Of a stretch of 34,757 nt of DNA, positions 29,809 through 34,757 are shown in pieces. Source of the stretch: Streptomyces sp. ISL-98. GTDB taxonomy: Bacteria > Actinomycetota > Actinomycetes > Streptomycetales > Streptomycetaceae. The stretch spans positions 1 to 34,757 of the forward strand of contig NZ_JAGGPB010000087.1 in NCBI RefSeq assembly GCF_018614055.1, in the 5' to 3' direction. Within the stretch, counting starts at the first letter, position 1. Each line of letters starts with the position of its first letter. The translations under genes and the position numbers were made by a program. The notes below the pieces were generated by a model, which saw only the letters and a list, made by a program, of their open reading frames with translations, was not told where the DNA came from and searched no databases.

Positions 29809-30344
29809 GGGTGCTGCAACCGCGGCCCCAGAACTCGCTCCAGGGACGGATGGATCTGTGTGAGCAGGCCGTGGAGGCGGTTCGCGGCCCTGGTGGCCTC
29901 GCCGGCCAGGTCGTCGTCGAAGCCGACGATCATCTCCAGCTCGGCGATCGTCTCATCTTCGAGATCGATCGTCCTCAGCGTGTGGGGCATCGCGCGGGCG
30001 GCGTCGGCGATGATGAACGCGTCCTTCGCGTCGGTCTTGGCCTCGCCGGGATAGAGGTCGGCGATCCGCCGCATCGTTAATCCCGGCAGGTAGGCGACCG
30101 GGCAGCCCATGTCCCGAGCCACTGCCAGAGGCAGAGCCCCGATCGAGGCCGGCTGGTCGACCACGACCAGCACGGTCCCGTGCTTGGCCTGCAACTTCGC
30201 GAAGAGCTCGCGGAGTTTGGACTCGGTGTTGGGCAGACGTTTGTCGAACGCTTTCTTCCCGGCCGGGGTCACAGCAGTGGCGTGGTGTTCGCCCTTGCCG
30301 ACGTCCAGGCCGAGGTAGACGTCGATGTCGCCGGTGTCGATCAC
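29807..30344 (-). pseudogene. IS110-family transposase, N-terminal part only
   Basis: A GTG at 30344 with GGAGG ten bases upstream starts the DEDD (RuvC-like) domain: IDVYLGLDVGKGEHHATAV, TVLVVVDQPASIGALPLAVA, then LYPGEAKTDAKDAFIIADAA and FDDDLAGEATRAANRLHGLL. The reading frame matches the family up to LERVLGPRLQHPA (about 179 residues) and then stops matching at about 29807, where an ankyrin gene begins on the other strand. The Ser-containing Transposase_20 half is missing, so it cannot transpose. The C-terminal IS110 piece at the left edge of the window is a separate copy by position. Confidence 0.85.
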
Positions 30345-30620
30345 GTGCGTCCTCCGGTCGTGCTTTTCGCCCGGCCTCACCCACGGCACCGATCGCCACA
30401 TCCACATTACGAAGAGCCTCCCGACCCGCGAAGAGTCGGTGGTCAAGCCCCTAATCAGCGGTCAGTCAGTGCCTTCGGGCCCGGTGACACCACCCCCCGG
30501 ATCATGGTTAACAAGGGGGGAAGTCATGCCGGGCCCGAAGGCCGGGAGCCCCATTGCGGAGCCACCGAAAACGGTAATGGGGGGGGAGGGCGGCGCCAAA
30601 GCCGTCCGGTCACCGTAGCC
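30345..30620 (-). ncRNA. Structured non-coding end of the IS110 element (possible bridge-RNA remnant)
   Basis: Upstream of the IS110 transposase start there is no coding frame but several nested inverted repeats: 30471-30484 with 30529-30542 (14 bp perfect), C6 at about 30493 with G6 at about 30515, CCCCATT (about 30549) with AATGGGG (about 30576), and inside it ACCG-AAAA-CGGT. IS110 elements are known to encode a bridge RNA in the non-coding end before the transposase gene; the position and structure fit that, but loops complementary to target or donor were not established. The outer end of the element was not found. Confidence 0.3.
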
Positions 30621-30713
30621 GCCGGGTCTCCGTACGCGCAGGGGAAGTTCAGGCCTGGTCGGAGCCATCTGCCTCGGATCCGATGGCGCGAAGGGAAGCC
30701 GTACGGGATGCCA

Positions 30714-30869
30714 TCAGATCCGCGCCAGATGTCCTGGATCATCCGATTCCAACAGAGCGTGGGTGCCGGTGCCGCTGTGCTGTGCGTCCCACTCCTGGAT
30801 CACCGTGCGCAGCATGGCGGCAATCTCGGGGTGGGTGCCCTTGCGCCACCCAGTACCGGTGGGGTGGCG
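30714..30869 (-). pseudogene. C-terminal gene remnant
   Basis: A minus-strand frame of 51 codons lies between an in-frame stop (30870-30872) and TGA at 30714-30716. It reads THPEIAAMLRTVIQEWDAQH, then THALLESDDPGHLARI. It has good coding character but no start, so it is probably the tail of a gene destroyed by nearby insertions. Family not recognised. Confidence 0.35.
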
Positions 30870-30935
30870 TTATCGAACGCCTCACGAAGCCGGCCCGTCC
30901 CGGTCCGCTAATCGCCTGATCTTGAACAATGAGAG

Positions 30936-30959
30936 GACCCCGGCGGTGTCGCCGGGGTC
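30936..30959. terminator. 10-bp hairpin, terminator-like
   Basis: GACCCCGGCG (30936-30945) and CGCCGGGGTC (30950-30959) pair around GTGT and are followed by AGTTT. It would suit a rightward terminator, but no intact rightward gene precedes it. From here to 31156 no other gene is seen. Confidence 0.5.
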
Positions 30960-31014
30960 AGTTTGCAGCCGGGGCCGACGGCCGGCGGCTCGACTGCCTT
31001 GGGCACCCCTAGAC

Positions 31015-31035
31015 GATCGATTCCAAGGGGTCGGC
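31015..31035 (+). repeat. Extra copy of the IS982 terminal repeat
   Basis: The 21 bases match the right-end terminal repeat of the IS982 element (32667-32687, reverse complement) at 18 of 21 positions, including an exact 13-base core ATTCCAAGGGGTC, and match the left end at 31694-31714 at 18 of 21. It has the same orientation as the left end, so the DUF1203 gene lies between two outward-type ends. Confidence 0.7.
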
Positions 31036-31156
31036 GATCGTAGGCGGCCTGCGTTCAGCGGGTGTGACCTTTCCGGCAGCCTCCTGCGTGGGCGCGCACC
31101 AACGTGACGTCCGTTTCCTGCCAGCAACCGCCCGTGCGTCGATCCAGCATGGGCAC

Positions 31157-31675
31157 ATGACCAGATACACCGTGCTCCCCGTTGACGCAGCCGTCCTGAA
31201 GGAACTGCGGGTTGTCGACGACGCGGGCCGTCCCTGCGCCCCGTACATCGCGACCGGCGACGACGTGGGCTCTCCGCTGCGCTGCTGCCTTCGCCCCATC
31301 ACGCTCGGCGAGCGGATCGCCCTTGTTTCGTACGCCCCGTTGCGTCGCTGGGCCGCCACGAGGGGTGCAGATCCGGGCGCGTACGACGAACAGGGTCCCG
31401 TCTTCATCCATGCCGATGACTGCGGCGGGTTCACCTCCGGCGAGAACTACCCCTTCGCTCGGCCGGGCGCCCTGCGTACCGTGCGCCGCTATGACGCCCG
31501 GGGCCATATCGCAGGCGGCCGCCTTCTGGAGATTCCGGTCGACGCCACGACTGGCTTCGATGCAGCCTTCGACGATGCGTTCAACGATCCGGACGTGGTG
31601 CTCGTACACGTCAGGGCACTGGAATACGGATGTTTCCACTTCGAGGTGCGACGGCCTTCCGCCAAGGAGCAGTAG
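31157..31675 (+). CDS. DUF1203 family protein
   Basis: A 172-residue protein with the DUF1203 signature: GSPLRCCLRPITLGERIALV, SYAPLRRW, then GPVFIHADDC and YPFARPGALRTVRRYDARGH, with LVHVRALEYGCFHFEV at the C-terminus. The conserved paired Cys (RCCLR), His and Asp could form a metal or active site; the biochemical role of the family is not known. It is flanked by an extra IS982-like terminal repeat at 31015 and by the IS982 left end 19 bp after its stop, so it may travel as a passenger. Confidence 0.9.
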   Translation: MTRYTVLPVDAAVLKELRVVDDAGRPCAPYIATGDDVGSPLRCCLRPITLGERIALVSYAPLRRWAATRGADPGAYDEQGPVFIHADDCGGFTSGENYPFARPGALRTVRRYDARGHIAGGRLLEIPVDATTGFDAAFDDAFNDPDVVLVHVRALEYGCFHFEVRRPSAKEQ

Positions 31676-31693
31676 CAGCCGTGCCACCTGAAT

Positions 31694-32687
31694 GATCGAC
31701 TTCAAGGGATCGGCTGCGCGCATACGACGAGGGAGTCCAACGTCGGTGTGTGAAGACAGAGTTGGACTCCCTCGCCACCGCACTGTACGTGAAGACCGAT
31801 GACCTGCTGAAGGCATCACCGCATATCGCCCCGTGGCGGTCCGCAGTAGGCATCGTGCTGCAGCTGACCGATGCCGAACTGGTCACTCTCGCGATGATGC
31901 AGGCCATGCTGGGCTTCACCTCCGAGGCCAAGTGGCTTCGCCACGCCCGCTCCCACCTGCGGCATCTCTTCCCCTACCTGCCGAAGCAGTCCGGCTACAA
32001 CAAGCGCCTACGCAAGGCCGCCGAGCTGCTGCGACGAGTGACCCGGCTGCTGGCCACCGACACCTCCGTATGGAGCGACGACGTGTGGATCGTGGATTCC
32101 ACGCCGGTGGAGTGCGGACGCTCACGCGAGACCGTCAAACGCTCCGACCTGGCCGGCTGGGCCGAGTACGGGTACTGCGCCAGCCACAGCCGCTTCTTCT
32201 GGGGCCTACGCCTGCACCTGGTGTGCACCCTGCAGGGCCTGCCGATCGCCTTTGCCCTGACCGGAGCCAAGGCCGACGAACGCGAGACCCTGCTGGACCT
32301 GCTCGCCGCCGAACCGGGCCTGACCACCGCCCGGCCCGGACAGACGCTGATCGGCGACAAGAACTACTTCGGCCGCGACTTCGAGCACCAGCTGGCCGAG
32401 CTGGACATCCGGCTGCTGCGGCCGGCCCGCAAGGGCGAGCCGGAACGGCCCGGCGCCTCGCTGTTCAAGCCGTTGCGGCAGGTGATCGAGTCGGTCAACG
32501 AGACCTTCAAGGGCCAGCTCAACCTCGAACAGCACCGAGGCCGCACACCCGGCGGGGTCATCGCCCGCGTCATGCAGCGCATCCTCGCGCTGACCGCCCC
32601 GATCTGGCACAACGACCACACCGGACAACCCGTCCTGCGCTCACTGACCGCCTACGACCACTAACCACTGACCCCTTGGAATTGATC
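31694..32687 (+). mobile_element. IS982-family insertion sequence, apparently complete
   Basis: About 1.0 kb, the usual size for IS982. The left end 31694-31714 (GATCGACTTCAAGGGATCGG) and the right end 32667-32687 (reverse complement GATCAATTCCAAGGGGTCAG) are imperfect inverted repeats. One intact transposase gene fills the interior. No clear target duplication was found next to these ends. Confidence 0.8.
31750..32664 (+). CDS. IS982-family transposase
   Basis: A 304-residue DDE transposase. The N-terminus KTELDSLATALYVKTDDLLK is typical of IS982. The catalytic residues are Asp116 (WIVDSTPVEC), Asp203 (LIGDKNYFG) and Glu247 (QVIESVNETFKGQ), with the family spacing intact. The start is GTG at 31750. 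No frameshift or stop is seen, so the element may be active. It cuts and rejoins its ~21-bp terminal repeats. Confidence 0.92.
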   Translation: MKTELDSLATALYVKTDDLLKASPHIAPWRSAVGIVLQLTDAELVTLAMMQAMLGFTSEAKWLRHARSHLRHLFPYLPKQSGYNKRLRKAAELLRRVTRLLATDTSVWSDDVWIVDSTPVECGRSRETVKRSDLAGWAEYGYCASHSRFFWGLRLHLVCTLQGLPIAFALTGAKADERETLLDLLAAEPGLTTARPGQTLIGDKNYFGRDFEHQLAELDIRLLRPARKGEPERPGASLFKPLRQVIESVNETFKGQLNLEQHRGRTPGGVIARVMQRILALTAPIWHNDHTGQPVLRSLTAYDH

Positions 32688-33273
32688 ATCGTACGTCCAG
32701 CAGTCCGGGCGCCGTCCCAGCTCAAAGGAGGTGGAGGGGATGTAACCGGACGTCAAGCTCAGGACAGCCAGCCGGTGCAAGTCCGGTCCGGGGAGACGCC
32801 AGGGTCCCCGGTAGCTGACTCCCGGCGTCGTTCGAGAGGGCGGCGTCGAAGTGGAGTGACAAGCGTCCTTCGGGGGCGTGCAACCGACCAGTCCGCAACA
32901 TGAAGTGAAGCTTGCAGCGTCGTCAATTCCAGTTCGCCCTGCGGGGCGAACCAAGGAGGTGCCGAGCCCGTGATGATTTGGCGAAGGCCATGGAAGGCGT
33001 CCGGGAACCTGGAGCGGGCGCCGAAGAACCTCCCGGCGTAAGGAGCGTGGAATGGTCGGAAGGTTGTCCTGGGAACTGGAGAGGGCCTCCTCGGCCCCGG
33101 ATGTGCGGTTCGGGAGCGTGGCCCGCCTATAACCGGCCGAACCGGGAAGTGGCGGGCTGCCGAGAGGCAGTCGGAGGGGGTCGTAGTAGTGCTGATCGGC
33201 GGGACAACACAACCCGTCAGGAGCGAAGGGCCCCTGCTTCATCGATGCGTGACACGAACAGGGAGGTGCCCGG

Positions 33274-34638
33274 ATGAGTGCCGAAACGGCTAGATCCATC
33301 CGCCGGGAGGAAGGCCCCGCAGGACTGGGCGGCCGGCCTCTGGACAAGGTCCGAGCCTTGCAGTGGACGCTCTACCGCTGTGCCGAGCAAGAACCCGAAC
33401 GACGGTTCCATGCCCTGTATTGCCACGTCCACCGCATGGACGTCCTGTGGCGGGCATGGTCGGTCGTGTGTGCGAACCGGGGTGCGCCGGGCGTGGACGG
33501 GCTGTCCGTCGACGCGGTGGCCGCTGCCGGGGTGGACGTGTTCCTCCAGGACCTGTCGGAGCAGTTGCGGACGCATACGTATCGTCCGTCGGTGCTGCGG
33601 CGGGTCAAGATCCCCAAGCCGGGGCGGCCGGGAGAATCGCGGCCGCTCTCGATTCCCACCGTGGCGGACCGGGTGGTGATGACGGCCGCGAAGCTGGTTC
33701 TCGAACCCGTCTTCGAGGCCGGGTTCACCGGCGCGAGCTACGGGTTCCGGCCCAAGAGGTCCGCGATCGACGCGTGCGAGGCTGTGCGCGTGGCCGCGAA
33801 CCAAGGGCGGGAGTGGGTGTTGGAGGCCGATATCCGGAACTGCTTCGGGACGATCGACCACGACGCGCTGATGGCCCAGGTGGCCAGGCGCGTGGTGGAC
33901 CGGTCGATGCTGAAGCTGATCCGGGCGTGGCTGCGGATGGGAGTACTGGAGGGCGGGGTGACCTCCCAGACCGGGGCGGGAACCCCACAGGGCTCACCGA
34001 TTTCCCCGTTGCTCGCCAATATCGCCCTGCACGTCCTCGACGAGGCGTGGCAGGCGCGTGGGCAGCGGCTGGGGACGCTGGTGAGGTACTGCGATGACTT
34101 CGTGGTCCTGTCGCCGAGCAGGGAACGCGCCGAGTCGGCGCGGGACCTGGCGGCGGAGGTGCTGGGCGGGCTCGGGATGGTTCTGCATCCGGAGAAGTCC
34201 GGCATCGTCTGTCTCAGCCGGGGCGGGCAGGGCTTCGATTTCCTCGGCTTCCATCACCGCAAAGTGGAGTCGTGGAAGCGGCGGGGCAGGTTCTATCTGC
34301 AACGCTGGCCCTCGGCCAGGGCGCTGGGGGTGCTGCGGGACAAGATTCGCGCCGCTACCTCCAGTTCCCGGACCGAACGGCCGGTAGCCGCCGTGGTGGC
34401 CGACATCAACCCCGTCCTGCGGGGTTGGGCCGCATACTTCCGCAACGGGAACTCCGGGCGGAAGTTCAACACGGTCGACGGCTACGTCCACGAGCGGCTA
34501 GCGATTTTCGCCAGCCGGAAACACGGCCTCGCGGGCCGGAACTGGACCACCCGCTACACCTATGGGTGGACCACCAGGCTCGGGGTCTACCGCCTGACGG
34601 GAAACGTGCGCGGGGCGACGGTGCATGCCCAGCGGTGA
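33274..34638 (+). CDS. Group II intron reverse transcriptase/maturase (YCDD, no endonuclease domain)
   Basis: A 454-residue protein. RT blocks in order: NRGAPGVDGLSVDAV (about 68-82), RPLSIPTVADRVVM (about 123-136), YGFRPKRSAIDA (about 156-167), VLEADIRNCFGTIDHDAL (catalytic Asp near 186), GTPQGSPISPLLANI (about 236-250), RYCDDFVVLS (271-280) and LHPEKSGIVCL. The usual YADD is YCDD here. The maturase X domain (VADINPVLRGWAAYFRNGNS, about 380) follows. The protein ends soon after without the HNH endonuclease, as in group IIC and some other classes. The ATG has GGGAGG eight bases upstream. It acts with the intron RNA in splicing and retrohoming. Confidence 0.93.
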   Translation: MSAETARSIRREEGPAGLGGRPLDKVRALQWTLYRCAEQEPERRFHALYCHVHRMDVLWRAWSVVCANRGAPGVDGLSVDAVAAAGVDVFLQDLSEQLRTHTYRPSVLRRVKIPKPGRPGESRPLSIPTVADRVVMTAAKLVLEPVFEAGFTGASYGFRPKRSAIDACEAVRVAANQGREWVLEADIRNCFGTIDHDALMAQVARRVVDRSMLKLIRAWLRMGVLEGGVTSQTGAGTPQGSPISPLLANIALHVLDEAWQARGQRLGTLVRYCDDFVVLSPSRERAESARDLAAEVLGGLGMVLHPEKSGIVCLSRGGQGFDFLGFHHRKVESWKRRGRFYLQRWPSARALGVLRDKIRAATSSSRTERPVAAVVADINPVLRGWAAYFRNGNSGRKFNTVDGYVHERLAIFASRKHGLAGRNWTTRYTYGWTTRLGVYRLTGNVRGATVHAQR

Positions 34639-34649
34639 ACGATGTCGGA

Positions 34650-34682
34650 AAGCCGGGTGCGGGAGAACTGCATGCCCGGTTT
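34650..34682 (+). ncRNA. Group II intron domain V
   Basis: The sequence from AGCCGGGTGC (34651-34660) to CATGCCCGGTTT (34671-34682) folds into the canonical two-part domain V hairpin: an outer 7-bp stem starting with the AGC catalytic triad, a bulge, and an inner 5-bp stem closed by a GAGAA loop. Domain VI follows within ten bases. Confidence 0.85.
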
Positions 34683-34757
34683 GATGCGGCGGGGACTGGA
34701 AACGGAGCAACAGCCACCGCGCCAGTCCCCGACCCTACTAGTACTCCAGCAGTACTT

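Larger units (their letters stand above)
32691..34738 (+). mobile_element. Group II intron with reverse transcriptase
   Basis: Non-coding ribozyme sequence (about 32700-33270) precedes the reverse transcriptase gene, and after the gene come a clear domain V (34650-34682), a domain VI stem (34691-34699 with 34722-34730) and a 3' end of the CTAC type at 34738. The 5' end is not certain; no GTGYG start is visible and GTACG at 32691 is a weak candidate, just three bases beyond the IS982 right end. GGTGCAAGTCCGGTCCGGG near 32777 resembles conserved domain I sequence. About 2.05 kb. Confidence 0.85.

Noticed and set aside
1..34757. CRISPR arrays, tRNA or rRNA genes.
   Set aside because: No regularly spaced repeat-spacer pattern, cloverleaf or rRNA-like sequence was found by reading both strands.

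Overview
The window is high-GC actinobacterial DNA, almost certainly Streptomyces. The signs are strong G/C bias in third codon positions, a SARP regulator with a TTA codon, typical Streptomyces type II polyketide genes, and Streptomyces-style mobile elements and DUF families. No rRNA, tRNA or CRISPR array is visible.

Left edge (about 1-1250): mobile-element debris. It holds the C-terminal end of an IS110-family transposase and a Tn3-family transposase fragment with an internal stop.

Core (about 1268-22690): an aromatic (type II) polyketide biosynthetic gene cluster. (1) A leftward acyltransferase and acyl-CoA carboxylase pair is divergent from a KAS III-like acyltransferase that has Ser in place of the nucleophilic Cys; this looks like a priming and precursor module. 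(2) An aldo/keto reductase has its own promoter. (3) A tightly packed leftward seven-gene operon (13752 to 6443) encodes an ActIII-type ketoreductase, a di-domain aromatase/cyclase, an acyl-CoA ligase fused to an ABM domain, an SDR lacking the catalytic Tyr, an enoyl-reductase-like SDR, an FAD monooxygenase and a PF04199-type cyclase. (4) Rightward genes encode an O-methyltransferase, a Tat-exported GMC oxidoreductase and the SARP activator. (5) Leftward genes encode a SnoaL/NTF2-like protein and a MarR regulator. (6) The rightward minimal PKS comprises KS-alpha, KS-beta/CLF and ACP, followed by an NmrA-like reductase. Inferred flow: carboxylase and AT supply malonyl units, the KAS III homologue may select a non-acetate starter, KS/CLF/ACP build the chain, KR, ARO/CYC and cyclase fold it, and the redox enzymes and methyltransferase tailor it. 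No glycosyltransferase or deoxysugar gene is present, so the product is probably an aglycone unless sugar genes lie elsewhere. Heptad repeats with 11-bp period, as expected for SARP operators, recur at five promoter regions.

Right part (about 22690-31000): accessory genes of mostly unknown function. They include a DUF6233 protein, a two-gene HTH operon with a strong promoter inside an inverted repeat, an M48-like membrane peptidase, a Phd/RelE-type toxin-antitoxin pair, and a membrane-anchored Mrr-like nuclease. Broken genes follow, including an ankyrin gene cut off by a truncated IS110 element.

Right edge (about 31000-34757): a DUF1203 gene, a complete IS982-family insertion sequence, and, within a few bases of its right end, a group II intron with its reverse transcriptase and recognisable domains V and VI.
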